From positions 2,617,705-2,681,704 of the forward strand of contig CAADRB010000002.1 of assembly GCA_900708905.1 (NCBI GenBank): a DNA stretch of 64,000 nt, given 5' to 3'. The notes under the pieces were generated by a model. It was given only the letters and a program-made list of their open reading frames with translations. It made no database searches and was not told the DNA's origin. This stretch comes from Hymenolepis diminuta. Lineage: Eukaryota > Platyhelminthes > Cestoda > Cyclophyllidea > Hymenolepididae. Below are positions 25,168 to 37,993 of the stretch, in pieces. A program made the position numbers and the translations under genes. Numbering within the stretch: the stretch's first letter is position 1; each line of letters opens with the position of its first letter.

Positions 25168-28100
25168 ATGGCATCAAAGAAAGGGAAATCTCGTTCTTCG
25201 GAAGTAAATCTCCTTGTTTTGGGATATCTAGCTGCCTTATTTGGAATCTATATTTTCTGCTGCGGATTTCTTTTAACTCGTTCTGAATTAACTAACATAA
25301 CAATTGCAACCCATAAGCATGCTCCAGAGTTCAAGCAAGTCGTACTACTTCTTGTCGACGGTTTATACACCGGTTTACTTCCACCCCTCGATAAGACTCC
25401 TCGAATGCCATTTTTTCGAAATCTTCTCGACAAGAACAACTCTCGGCGTCACTTTCTTGCTCACTTCATAGCTGATCCTCCCACTACTACGATGCAACGT
25501 TTAAAGGCCCTACTTACCGGTAGTATGCCAACTTTTATTGATGCTGGAAGTAATTTTGGGGGCACTGAACTCCAAGAAGACAATATCATTAAGCAATGGG
25601 CTCTAGCTGGAAAGAAGATATGTTTTGTTGGCGACCAGGTCTGGACTGAGTTGGTCTCTGAAGGGTATTTTGCGTCAAAATTTCAGCCCCCTTTTTAATC
25701 TCTGTACTTGATTGCACCTTTATTGATTAACTAGATTTCTGGAGAGCTTACCACTGCCCGCTTTCAATATAAAGGACTTGGACACTGTTGATACTGCTGT
25801 AAAGGATTATGTACTTCGAGAGTCTGGAGGTGATAAGTGTGATGTGTTGATTGGTCATATGCTTGGAATTGATCACTGTGGACACACGTTTGGTCGGTCA
25901 CATCCGGAGATGGATAGAAAACTGGGTGAATTGGATGACTTTTTGAGGTAAATATTCGTTGTTTTAGTTACCCTTATTCATAGGTATTTAGATCGTTCTA
26001 AGCATTTTATTATGCATGATACTCAGCTATCTATTTGAGGGCCGATTCATAATTTATAATGATGAAAGTTCTTTTTATTTTATTTTTAATTACAAAGTGT
26101 TTCAATTGAAGTTTCACTTGTATTTGCGAAGGTCTTCCTATTTAATGAGCATTTTATATCCCGTCTTAGGTTTAGGATACAGAGTATGTTTTACTCAACC
26201 TTTTTTTAGTGAGCTATCTGTTAAGACTCTCTTCATTGTACCCAGTAGAAGTATTCTGTAAATCTTTGGTACCTTGTCGGCAGCTCTGAGATGAGGATTT
26301 AATCATCCCAGTATTTATGGCTGGAAACCTCATCTGGACATCTCAATTGCCAGTAGAAACACTAATTGTATGCCACAACAGAATTATCTTGCTTTTACAC
26401 ATTTATCTTTTTTTCTAATTTAAGAGCAACGTTGGTGCTTTTTGAGGGAATGTACGTAAACTTATCTGTGGTTTGCTTCATTATTTAGCTGCTCAATAAC
26501 AGAATAAGTCTGAATCTCTAGAGTGAGTAGCATTTAACTAGCACGATTCTCTCCTAATGGTTTTTACAGTCGTCTTCTCCCCAAACTCCGTACCTCCGAT
26601 GTTCTGATCGCTTTCGGTGACCACGGAATGACAGCAACTGGTGATCATGGGGGTGAAAGTGACGCAGAGGTCGATGCTGCCTTTTTTGCCTATTCTCCTC
26701 GTGGTTTTCCACGCGCCCCTCAAACAGGCCTCTCCTCTGAGGGATCCTTTGAGGCTCCTCTGCCGAGTGTTGAACAGATCAATCTCGTACCTACTCTTGC
26801 TGCTCTCACTAGAACCTCCATTCCGTTCTCCAACCTCGGTGTTGTACTCACTCAGCTCCTGAAATCTAATATTACGTCCTCAGTGAATGAAAATTTTAAG
26901 CAGGTAGGTACAAATATCCTTAGAGCTGGTGATCAGGGATGGGATTAAAGTTTGATAAAACTTGAGGGCTGCTTATTTTATAGGTCGACCCGCATTTCCT
27001 AGACATATTAACAATTTTATTGCGGTGATTTTGCTGATGATTATGCTTATAGATTATTTGGTAATAATTGACCCGATGCTTTCTCACCTTACGTTCATTT
27101 GAAGGAGTTTTTGCAACTTTTCTCTGACGTAATAATGATGGTGCCAGAAACGTACTTCCTTTTTGCATTCAGTATCTACATGTATTCATTACTTTTCTTC
27201 ATGAACTTGTCTGACATGCTTATAAATACCTCTTGAGACCTTTTTTTCACCTTATTAGCCGGTGAGAGTTTAGAACGTATTAAGCTATCGCATCATCTAG
27301 TATGTGAAAATTTGTCGTTTCTTCCGTGCCCTTTGTGCTATTACATTTTAAAAGGTACATTATTGCTTCCCTTCTCTGATTATATACTTGGTTTCGCCCT
27401 AGACTTCTTAAAGTACGATATTCTTAATACCCATGGAAAAACAAAAATCTGTACGAGTTTTAATTATGAAAAAGCATGTTAACGATGGAATTGAAAATGA
27501 GTTCCATACGGTTTGAAACAAGGAAGGGGTCAAGAAAAAGTAGGCCATGACATCAGGAGTCTTGAATTCTGGAAGCATTAAGTGGTCGATATCCTCTTGA
27601 TGATTATAGTTGACTTTGTAATGTTCTAATGCTCAGGTCTTATAATTTGACTCCCAGAATTATGCCTGCGATTACGTCCACGATATTCAGAACTTGTTGA
27701 CTGGTTCATTTAATTCTCTGATTGGTCATGCCACCTCGATTCATTTGCATCTTTAGCTAAAAGTAGACAGATGAGACTAGTAATAGTTTTTTGTAGAGGA
27801 TATATTTGATCGGCCTTATTTTCCACGTGTAATTTAAAATATGGGGGAGTTCTGGTGTTAATGCCTTAGGGGATATAACACCGTTTTAACAGAATATGTC
27901 TTTAATAACGAACTTATATGGGTATCTTTTTCACATCATTTTCTCCCTGTAGATGTACGCCTATGCGACGGAGTATCACAATCGGTTCGGGCTAATCAAA
28001 ATCCCTGATGAAATGGAGCAAAGAATGAAACAGAATCCTCGTTTTCCTTGCCCTTCCTCTTCTCTGGAAGAATGTATTTCTTCGATGCGGACTTTAAGGA

Positions 28101-31100
28101 GCACCTTCCGTACTCATTGGACCAGAATGGATGTTTGGCGAATCGTCCTAGGGTTTACTCTTACTCTTCTTTCACTTCTAGCATTCCTCTGCCTTGACAT
28201 GAATGGCTCACTTAACCCGGGATTGCTTTGTCTTGGCGCTACGGCTGTGTCTATCCTCTTGGCATTTGTTCACCTAACTGCTTTGGCTTTTATTCCCCTC
28301 ATTTTGCCTTTCTATAGACTGGGTGCTGATTGGATTAGACGGATACTTCGGATAGCGAATTGGGACAGCATGATGGCTGCTGTAATACTTGCAATTACGG
28401 CACTCACAGCGTCTTCGAACAGTTTCGTAGTACAGGAGGCGAGAGTTCTTGCTTATCTACTACAGACTATGCTCATCCTTACTGGAATATGTACGGTGAG
28501 TTGGTATTTTACTTTCGACCATTGTTTTTATTTATGTAGAGCAGGTGCCTTTTGCAGAACAGTAAAAGCTTTTTGGGCTGTTTTTTCGTATTCTTCTGTC
28601 ACAGGGCAGGAAACAGAAAGAACGGAAAAGTCGCCTACCTCGAGATTAGTAAGCTGTAAAAATGACTGATTAACCGAGCCAAGGTCTAAATTCAGGTGTT
28701 ACATAAATTGGAGGAAAAATCGATAAACAACTTAGAGATCGAGAAATGAATCACACGCTTAACTAACGAAGGGGAAGTCGGTAAGCGATTTAAGGTTACA
28801 GTTAAGTGTAGTTAGGGCAGGAGGCCACTATAGTAGGTTACATTTGCTAAGCTATATTCCTTTCCAACCTTATGACCTATACGATCACAAGATAGGAAGG
28901 AGACAGGCACGGGAGCAGAATATATCGATTAGAAGAAAACAGGGAGAGCAGCAACTTATGATCACTAAAATAGAATGGTGATTAGTTAACGGTGTAAAGC
29001 CTGACGTGCATATATTAGAAAATCATGGGAAAATCAGTAAATGGTTTACAGGCCGAGGGATAAATCATATACTGAACGAAGTAGAGAATTGGGTTAAATT
29101 GCTAAACGAAATAAGGTAACAGCTAGGCATAGGAATGAAGGTTACTATATGTGTCCGACATGACGCTATAAGCAGCCCGTTATTGAGATAGTACCAGGAA
29201 GAAGGCAAAGGTCCTAAAGCTCGTTTATCGATTAAGGAAGTACTATTGCTTGTAAAGAGTTGGATACGTAGGCAGTTGATTGGCTGTCTAGTGAGCCAAA
29301 GTGCAGCGGTGACAAGATTGCGTTTTCAGGCCTACGCATTGAAAATCGATAATCCAGTGCACAAGCAACGAAGCTTTGGTGCACTGAAAATATAATCTCC
29401 GGGTTCATTATCAGTATCACTTTGTCTTATATGATAACAGTGAAATGCTTTGATTTAAGTTGGGCGTATTTATTGTTGTCTTTCAGAGTTATGATTTTGG
29501 CGCTTTTTTCAATCGCTGAAGGGCCAGGATTAAAATTCATATGACAAATAAAATGCATTTGCTTTCTTTACACCTCAGTGCTCCAATTGACCAAATGGCT
29601 TAGATGCAACTAGTTGAAATTCCAGAGAACTGAAAAATCACTGTTAGGTTAGATGTAGATCGTTGAAAATTTGAGCCTACGTGTTTGCTTTTGTGTTAAA
29701 TGAATGAGGAAGACTATTGCACTTACTGCTCTTCTAACTTCAAATGATTTTCACCACCAAATGAGGTGGAAAAAGGAAAATATTGGCATGAAAAATAAAA
29801 TGGCAAAATCGGGTTTAGGAAATAGGTAATGTTTATCGAGCGAATCATCGAAATTAGGGGTTGCAATCATAAGGGCAAAATCTGACGGTATTAACGCACA
29901 CACATGTTAATTTTTATTTCATATTTTAATTGGAAAAATATCACTGGTCTGTATTGGGATTCTCTAAAGTGTATTTCCCTTCCTAAATGTAAAGGCTTAG
30001 GTACTATTTTTGTGGTTAATAATGGCTTTTACTCACGGTCTAACTTGAACTGTGTGACGTAAACTGAAAGCCATTCTGAAGGTCACCTTATCAAAAGACG
30101 GATTGTGAATACTGCTACCTGCCTACCTTACTTCCAGGATTGGAAAACAGGATGAAGCTAGATCCTTAAGCGGTTGCTTTTAGGTAGACTAGATTTTGGA
30201 AGGTGGGAATGATAAATTCAAAATCGATAAACACATCAAAATGATTGATTGCCCTTATTTAATTAACTGCTTATATAATCTATAAATAATTAAATCTGTG
30301 AAAATACACAGTTTAAAAATTTCGGAGCTCTAATAAGGTAGATGTCTCAAAATTCTTTGCCCTCTTCATGTCTACTATAATGCTGCGTCATCATTGATGG
30401 GCAGTCGTTAGAGTACCTCTAGGTGATCACTGAGACAGAAATGTGGCTAAAGATACTCAGATCCAGTCGATTCAACTAGGAAAGGAATAGAAGTCCGGAA
30501 ACTCAAAGTCTGTCTTTTTAAGAAAATACGATTGCTTATGTAGGCTGGAAAGTATGAGGCTTGATCGGCTAGTTGGTTGACCAATAATCGACAAGCCAGT
30601 GCACGAGAGACGAGACCTACGAAATCTGTTTTGGCTGGCACGAAAATGTCCGAATCAGAACACTCACTTAATCCAACACCTTAAATTCCTATTGTTTCCA
30701 TTTTTGAGAAACTGTATTTTTGTTCTGCTAGTATTTTTTTGTTTTTCCAGGGATAATAGTCGTATATTGATGTCCGCTAAGCAGCACGCCACAGAGCTAC
30801 GTAGTCTTAGTTTGATTTACTCTCTACCTGCTTTGTTTGTTACATTTATTGCGACGCATGCTGGCTGCATGATCTCGAACTTGCTCGAGTGACTAAAAGA
30901 CTTTAGTTTAATTTGGTTTGCAATTTTTTTTGTTTACGGTAGCACGACGAACTTTTAACGGTTTTTTAAAGGCGACGTGGTTCAACATGCTGGTCTAATT
31001 ATTGATTTGTAATGAGAAAATGTAAACAAGTTATAGAACCTTACTGCTCAAATTCCATAACAGTTGTTTTTTAATGGTAAATCTCCTTTAACCGGTATTC

Positions 31101-33242
31101 TATGTAATCTCATCCGATAAATTTATAAACAAGAGTTAAAGCAGACTATAACTAATGTAATATAATTTTTGTTGTATTTAAGAGTGTTGCATGGCGAATT
31201 TTATACGATTAAACTTTGGATATGGTTCCCATCAAAAGCTAGCTCTGCGGTTAGATTTGCAATCTGGCATTTTAAAATGTACGGGACTGATGAGCTATTA
31301 ACACTAGTTTTCTCGAGTCGAGCCGCAGTTAGTTGCTTTGTATCTTTGCTTTTGTTTCCTTTGGGTTTCGTTGTCTCTTAAAATGAAATTTACTTCTGCC
31401 TTTCAGATTGGATTCACTAAAATACGTCGCTGGTATATCTTCACTCCCCTCACTCTCTGCATATGTTTACTCTGGATCGGCCAATATCTTGAAGTTTGTC
31501 GTGAGGAGTCCCCTGGTACATCGTCTTGCGTTGCTATGGGTGATACCACTAACGACGTATTTAATCCGAGAAACAGTAGTCTAGCCTCATTCTTACTCAC
31601 CCGTCTATCAGCTCTGTCTGGCGATAGTCTCGGCAAATTCGCTGGCCCGCGTTTATTGATGGCTACTGCAGGAGTCGCATCAGTGCTCTTTGGACATCGA
31701 TATCTTCTGACAAGTTGGGGAAATAACTTCCTTGGGGAAGGAGTGGTCGGCTTCCTTCTTAATGTCACTGCCCCAATTGGAGGAGTCTTATTACCATTGA
31801 TATGGCTCTTTGACATTTTATTGGCTGTTTTTCATGGTGGTGCCGAATCGCTGCGGAAATTTGAGTACCTACAGCCCCAGTTCCTGCAAGTTTTCCCCTG
31901 AAGCTATCTTATTTCAAAAATAGTTTCTAATGCCTTAACATTATTCTTTCTCCTTTAGTGCTACTATTCGAATCAATATCGCAAGAACAGTGTTCGCAAT
32001 TGGTGGTGTGCTGTTTGCTATTCTCATTTATCATCCACTTCTTGTGACCGCAGGAATTGGAAATAGTGTAAATGGAAAAGATAAAGAGGTCTATCTGTCT
32101 GGTATAGCTACTGTCTATACTTCCTGGATTCTCACTACATTGGTAATAGCACCACTTCTGCCTCTTCTTGTTCTACTTGGGGATGTATATGTGTGGCCAT
32201 GTATTGGTCTCCTATTCTGTCTTATTGTGCCTCCTTTATATCTCCTTCAACGGCCTCAAAGTTCATTGTCTCGGAAGAAGGTTACTAAAGATCGAAGTTT
32301 ACAAGGTGAGCCCCGGTGAATTTATCTATTTGTATAAATTCTTGCTACTGATTTCTAATAAATCGCTATTTTGTTTTAGCCAAAGTGATTTCGCTGCTTG
32401 ACCAGTCAACAAAATGGGCACCGGTAATTTACGCTTGTCTTCTAAGCGAATTGGGATTCTATTGCCTGGGTCATCAACCCACCTTTCCTGCTATTTCGTG
32501 GGATGCGGCTTTCTCGATTATGGCAGGGGAGGGTGTGAGTTCTGCTACTGTTCTCCCTGCAGTGTTGATTCTGTCTCATACATTCGCTTCACAGATTATC
32601 GTGACTGCTGCTCTGCCTCTTCTTGTGCTACTTCCGCTGCATATGGCGACTAAGGGTTCTGTAACTCTCTCAGAAACTTTGCTTATGCTTATTCACTCAG
32701 AGACCTGTTCCAATGCACTTCGAGCGTCATTCGGCAGACTTTTCCGACGATATCTTATTTCTCACTTTACATTGGTAAGTTATTTTATCAGCTTTCAATG
32801 GAAGAATTTGGGATTCATTTAATTAAACACATCATTGTGCTTCTTCTGTTACTTTTCCTATCATAATCAATCAGTTAGACTTAATCAAGAGGAACCACTG
32901 GGTTCATTTGTTGATTTTGGATCCATTATGAACATTCCATATACTAATAGCTTGAATCCCAAGGGTGGCATTTTTGTCTGGGGCCCTTGTCTTATTTTCT
33001 TCATGGGTAGTAATATTTATGCGTACTTTTCCTTTTTACAGTTCACGGGTCACCTGCTCTGTGCGTTCGTCCTGCGTCGCCACTTGATGGTATGGCAAAT
33101 CTTTGCACCACGTCTAGTCTTCTCATTCTGCGGATTAGGTGTCGTATGCGTAACTGCTCTTATCGTTTACTCACTTCTAGTTCATCGTCTTCATGCTGCA
33201 GTCGTCAAACTTCGAAAACAAGTCTTCAATATTGCTACTTAA
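25168..33242 (+). CDS. PIGO: GPI ethanolamine phosphate transferase 3 (PIG-O)
   Basis: ER membrane enzyme that adds ethanolamine phosphate to the third mannose of GPI precursors, the group later linked to proteins. Exons: 25168-25664, 25735-25947, 26570-26903, 27953-28495, 31407-31864, 31959-32305, 32380-32774, 33042-33242; 995 aa (human about 1089). An N-terminal signal-anchor helix (about 14-36) precedes an alkaline-phosphatase-superfamily luminal domain: VLLLVDG with Asp64, the PTTTMQRLKALLTG region with the likely nucleophile Thr, GIDHCGHTFGRSHPEM, and GDHGMTATGDHGG. The rest is many hydrophobic helices, with the family signatures LGHQPTFPAISWDAAF and, at the end, LRRHLMVWQIFAPRLVF. Start: first ATG after the acceptor at 25160. 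The exon 5 donor (GA|GTACCT) is the weakest junction but the only one keeping frame. Intron 4 is 2.9 kb. Catalytic residues look intact. Confidence 0.93.
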
Positions 33243-34158
33243 TCTCGCCTTTCTGATTATCTTCTATGAATCCTTTGATTTACAACTTTTCTTCTATGGC
33301 GTCCTCAGTAGATGGTTCTTTTCATGTCTTCTACACCTCGCTCAATCTCAGTGGTCTTTTTATTTTAAAGACGTTTTCTAATACTTTTCTCGTATTGTTA
33401 CTGTTGCATATTTGTACATTGTGTATATTTAAAACAGGAGATATTCATGATTGTGTAATGAGACTTTCTTTTTAATGGTACTGGCATGGATCAGACATGG
33501 GTAGTGATTCTGCTTTAAAGAATTTCAAGTAAATTGCTAATAATTAGTTGGCATTTAAGATTTATGCAGTATAGATTAAATGTGCTTCTTTTTGGAGTAG
33601 AGAGAAGCCTGGAATGATTTGACGTCGTGTCATTTAGTTAATTTTTTATTAATGTCGGATAGGCTCACTAGGATCCAATAAGAACTTGCTAGGGATTTTA
33701 AAGGATTAAAGATGTACATAGAAGCACTTGAAGTTGAATTTATTTTGAAATCTTATAAGGTTGTGAATTGTCAGTCATTACGTTTTCGACGGGCCCTGAA
33801 ATTAATACCCTCTTGAATTTAAGATGGTAGTAGACCTCTCCGTTAATGAGCTGCCGATTAAAACCATGTGGCGACCCAACAAATAACACCTTTCATCATT
33901 ATACTTAATAGGCTCCTTCACTTACTCTCCCGTCAACTGTCTTTGATACACTGAGGTTGAATATTTAGCAACTTTTGGATGTTTAAGTCGCCCAGGCCTT
34001 CCGAATAACAGCTTTATACTATGGGAATCCCAGTTGGCATAGAGAGGCATCTAGGGGGGGATGATAAAGTAGCTAAAATCCCAGATAAAACTACTTCCAT
34101 AATATGACTGAGCTAGGCTAACAGGATACAATAACCTTTCTCAAATAAAAAGAATGGG
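33243..34158 (+). other. PIGO 3' flank and R3 repeat
   Basis: No further exon. About 33990-34145 holds an R3 repeat (landmarks 'aggccttcc', 'ggctaacaggatacaataacct') in the same orientation as one at about 36790-36890, so R3 copies bracket the COASY duplicate. The duplicate begins at 34159. Confidence 0.45.
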
Positions 34159-36163
34159 ATTTTAGCTCCTCTAATCCAAACCCGTGAGTGCAGAGCAATT
34201 GCTGTGAAAAACCTTCTCCAGATGATTGGGTTCGACGTCAACAAACTTGAGGTCTTCTTTTTAACTGATCCTTTTGGTCCGCCTGCCTATCAGCCTGATT
34301 TTGATTGCATTGTTGCAAGTGCGGAAACAGTTGGAGTAAGTTTATTTATTAAAGTACAATTTCATTCCTATGCTTCTATTTTACTTCATATCTTCACTCT
34401 CTTTAAGGCGTGTGAAAAGATAAACCAAATGCGAAGTGATAAGGGACTCCCTCTCCTACATATTGAGAAAGTTGAGTTTGTAGAGGGTAGGAGGTAAGTC
34501 AGTGAAATGGTTATTTTAGAATTAAGTGTGGTCTGGATGTTTCAAGTTTTACTTCGCTTATAATGTTGTCAGAAAGGAGGCTCTCCTGCCAAAAGATTAT
34601 ACAGAATCGAAAATCAGTTCTTCGAGTCTCCGAATGAACCTCCTAGGTCGGTATTTATTGAAGGAGTGCAGGGAAAAACTGCAACCGAAGGGCAAAACTT
34701 GGATAGTCGGGTTAACAGGCTGTATTGCCTCAGGAAAATCGAGTATATTAAGGCTTCTTCAAGATAGTGTTGGTGATCTAATCCGCGTGATTGATGCTGA
34801 CCATCTGTTAAAGTTGTTTTGCAAGTAAGATTATTCATGCCTTAATATATTGTCCTAATTTTGTTTGCATTTTTCCTGAGAAGAGAACCTTTCTTTCACG
34901 TCAGACGAATGTGAGATTAAGCGGGAGATTTTAAAAATCAGAACACGTATTGAAAAGGACGAAAATGATTGAATTGAACTGGAGGCGTTTGATGAGTGCG
35001 AAGGCATGGTTTTATTTGTATATCTGTGAAAAGTGATGTAAATCTAAGATAAGATCCCCATTAACATTAATACGCATTAGATGAAGTGCGCGTCTGCAAA
35101 GTCAGAGATTCAACACCCATCATTGTCTCCCTAATGGCCGAAGTGGCCAAGCATATTGGTTAAGTTTGACTAATGAAAGGGAATGGGATGGCAAAATTCG
35201 AAGTTCTCACTCGATGTGGGTGAGTGGGTGAGTGGGTGGGTGGGTGGGTGGGTGGAGAGGGGGAGGGGGTTTCGTGATACTATTCTCTACCCAAGATGAG
35301 TTAGATTTAATGTCTATGACCTATCCACAATAGATTTCTCATCGAATATGAGTGAGTGTGGAGAAATGGGTGACTATGTCACTGAAGCAATCTCCAGATA
35401 TCAATATTTTGGAGAAAATCTTGCGGTCAGCGAGGTGCCTTGTTACACATGTGCTTATCTCGAATCAGAAACCTTAAATCGAACGCTTGTCACCACCTAA
35501 CATTATTTATTAGCATATATCGTGAGATGTGGAGGAATTGAGAGCTTAAAATTAATGGAATGTCCGCCCTTTCCTCATGACTTAAACACGGAGTCTCGAG
35601 GATCTGGATTTTTATTTTAGTCAAATTCAAGAAAACTGCAAAAGTCTCAGAGCGTATTTTGCGTTGGAGACAGTTAAACAACTAGATGCGTCCTTCGACA
35701 TTGACACTTGTGAAAAGACTGCGATACTTTCCAAAATCCAATCAGAAATCGATCTAGTGCTGTCAGAGACTCGATCAAAACAGTCCGCCATATTCCTTGA
35801 GGGATCCCTTCTCTTTAAAGTGGGTTTGAATGACCTATGTGATGAGGTAACTATTGAATGGAGGATTTTTCGTCTTTCTGCACAATTTGATAGTATTTCC
35901 TCTTCTTTTAGGTGTGGACTGTTTACATTCCTCGTTCAGTGGCTCTATCACGAATCGCCAAACGATGGGACATGGAATTAGGTGAAGAGATTGTGAAGCA
36001 TTCGAGTGGCTTGGAAGTTGACTGGTGGACACCCTGTCAGCGAGATTCAGGCCACGGTCCGATTGGTCAGTCCAGCGTTGTCTTTTGTACTCTTTGGGAG
36101 GAAGAGTTCACGAGAAAGCAGGTGAAACGTGCTTGGAAGTACTTTCGTCAACGTCTTTTGTAA
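34159..36163 (+). pseudogene. COASY: 5'-truncated COASY duplicate
   Basis: Retains exons 34159-34335 (partial), 34408-34493, 34573-34824, 35621-35846 and 35912-36163, with the same splice sites as the full gene at 55230-57848. It starts at the equivalent of residue 180 of 509. Exons 1-2 and the first part of exon 3, including the nucleotidyltransferase HxGH site, are absent, so it could not supply PPAT activity. The DPCK half, with the P-loop GCIASGKS, is unchanged, and no stop or frameshift has accumulated. No start codon or promoter is evident upstream, although run-on from PIGO could transcribe it. If the inverted copy is an assembly error this feature disappears. Confidence 0.8.
35080..35320 (+). 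repeat. SINE-like repeat in COASY duplicate intron, with G-rich tract
   Basis: Family body 'gccgaagtggccaagcatattggttaagtttgactaatgaaagggaatggga', then at 35216-35272 a purine tract built from GAGTGGGT / GGGT units ending in GAGAGGGGGAGGGGG, then 'acccaagatgag'. The tract has more than four GGG runs on the + strand. The mirror copy lies at about 56073-56313. Confidence 0.6.
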
Positions 36164-36664
36164 ATCTGATCACTGGATATTAAAATGTTATTCTCATTGT
36201 GATTTTCTTCTACCGAATTTAGTGTGATGAATGTGTCTGGAGTGATTTAGGTCACACTTTTTGCTATAAGAGATGCATAACTCTCAAAAAGTTAGTTTGG
36301 GAGGGAAAATCTGTATTAGAGGAAGTGGGCACACTGGATCCGAACAGAAGGTAGGCGGCGAAAGAGTGATGAATCTAATTCAGATTTACAGTCAGAATTT
36401 AGGCATGTAAACTTGAATGAACAATGACAGTATATTGGGGTCAGATCAGAGTGGATGAATAATAATAAGAGAGACGCCATCAAAATAGGGTTAAATGGAG
36501 ATCACATCGAATACTGAGGTACGGAGAAGAGTCAGAGGGACAAAGTATGAACTTGTTTATGCCGTTAAAGACGCTAATCAATGGATTTTACAACCATCTT
36601 TTTGTAATCAAGACAGCTAGCAAACAAATTCATTCAATGTTTTTGGTTAGGAATGGGGGTCGAA

Positions 36665-37608
36665 CATTGGTTTGCGGCAAAAGTCGAATTCCTCCTTTCA
36701 AAACTTCATCCATCCAGATCGTAAGTTAAATTTTAGGTGATATCAACTGCTAATCCCATTTAAAAAGGCGTTTTCCAGCACTCATCTTAAGTAGGCCTTC
36801 CAGCTGAGTATGAAATAGTTCTAATCGCAGGCAAAGCTGTTACTATGATCTGAATGAGTTAGGCTAACCGGATACAATAACCTATTCCAAGTCAGAAGAA
36901 GGAGAATTGCGTTGGACGGGTGGTGTATTGGAATGCGGGGGGATGGGTGCGGCTATCATCACTTTTACTTTATTAAAACTTCAAACTTTTATTCATTAAA
37001 TTTTCTGAGCCTCCTTCTACTGTTCTATTTATGCAAATATTTAATTCATTTTTTCAATATGTGGAGTTGGTTCATAAATCTTAATTTATATAAGAATCGT
37101 ATTCACAAATGGGATTTTTCAACTTCTCGGTACATCATTTTTTAGGTCTTATCAACGATTTCTGCTCCATTTGCTCTTCTGATCAAGTGATATAGTATAT
37201 GATTGAATACTTGCTGATAATTAATTGCAATTTCTGTTTATTTATTTACTCAAGCACTAAATATATGACTATTTGAGAAGTTATCATCCTTGAGTATTGA
37301 AATTAGCTGCTAATGTTCTTTAGCTGCAAATTATTATCTTTTTTCACCACGTACATTCTCCTATAATGACCATGTGTGAATTTAAGTGCGCGAAAGCGAA
37401 TTCAGTTTCGACGACGAATACTTTAATTGCTCTCTTGTCTTCTGTATGTATTTACACACATATGCTCACAAATATCCTCCCCTCTCCCTTGTTCGGGGCA
37501 ATTATGGTACCCCTTTATCTAGTACTGTCACCCTCTCCCCTCTCCCCCTCTCCCCTACCCCCCCACTTCTGCATTTTCTGAATATACTCTCACTTCCCCT
37601 TATAAGCA
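36665..37608. other. Flank between COASY duplicate and the unrecognised gene
   Basis: 36665-36712 is the imperfect continuation of the inverted repeat. R3 repeat at about 36790-36890. A pyrimidine tract of CCCCTCT-type units occupies about 37529-37563. Frames at 37366-37450 might encode an upstream exon of the next gene (a GTATGT donor follows near 37442), but I cannot choose between them. Confidence 0.4.
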
Positions 37609-37993
37609 GTCAACTGTCAAACCATCCCCTCTTATAACTCCCGTTCCTGCTACAATTAATCCGCATAGAATCGATGTATCGAAGATAATTACTGTCATAA
37701 TTGGGCAATTGCATTGGTCGGTTGGCTGGGGTACGAAATCACAAAAATCTCGGCGCCTCTTTCGTCAAGACTTGCCAGAATATATTCCATCCACCTTCTG
37801 GTACGTTACAGGTATGTTGTGCTTTCGTCTTCTTAACCTTTCAACTTCTTTAATTTCGTATCACCTCCATGGGGTTTGGGGACTAAGAGCGAGAATTGAC
37901 TGTTGTGATTTGTATACAGTTCACTTCGGTGCGGAAGAGAACTACCGATTATTTCGGCACCATCCGGTCATTAGAGATGTTCCGGAAATGTGA
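37609..37993 (+). CDS. Unrecognised gene, 3'-terminal exons
   Basis: Two spliced exons: about 37609-37811 (acceptor after 'ccccttataag') and about 37923-37993, stop TGA. The join GTT ACA G|TT CAC keeps frame and gives a protein-like C terminus of about 90 residues: SKIITVIIGQLHWSVGWGTK, then a basic stretch (KSRRLFRQ), EYIPSTFWYVTVHFGAEEN, and the end HHPVIRDVPEM. Rich in aromatic and basic residues, no membrane helix, no motif I can name. Upstream exons are unclear and may lie at 37366-37441 or have been displaced by the COASY duplication just upstream. The splice-site pair and composition are the only support. Confidence 0.45.

Larger units (their letters stand above)
34159..36664 (+). repeat. 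Left arm of a 2.5-kb inverted segmental duplication (COASY)
   Basis: Every position x in this arm matches the complement of position 91393-x in 54729-57234; all exon borders and predicted peptides I compared are identical with no indel. The arm begins inside COASY exon 3 and ends about 500 bp past the stop codon. Beyond 36664 the arms keep about 45 bp of clearly imperfect similarity and then diverge. The arms are separated by about 18 kb. Confidence 0.9.

Noticed and set aside
31403..31816. Minus-strand 137-codon frame
   Set aside because: Antisense shadow of PIGO exon 5; no motif.
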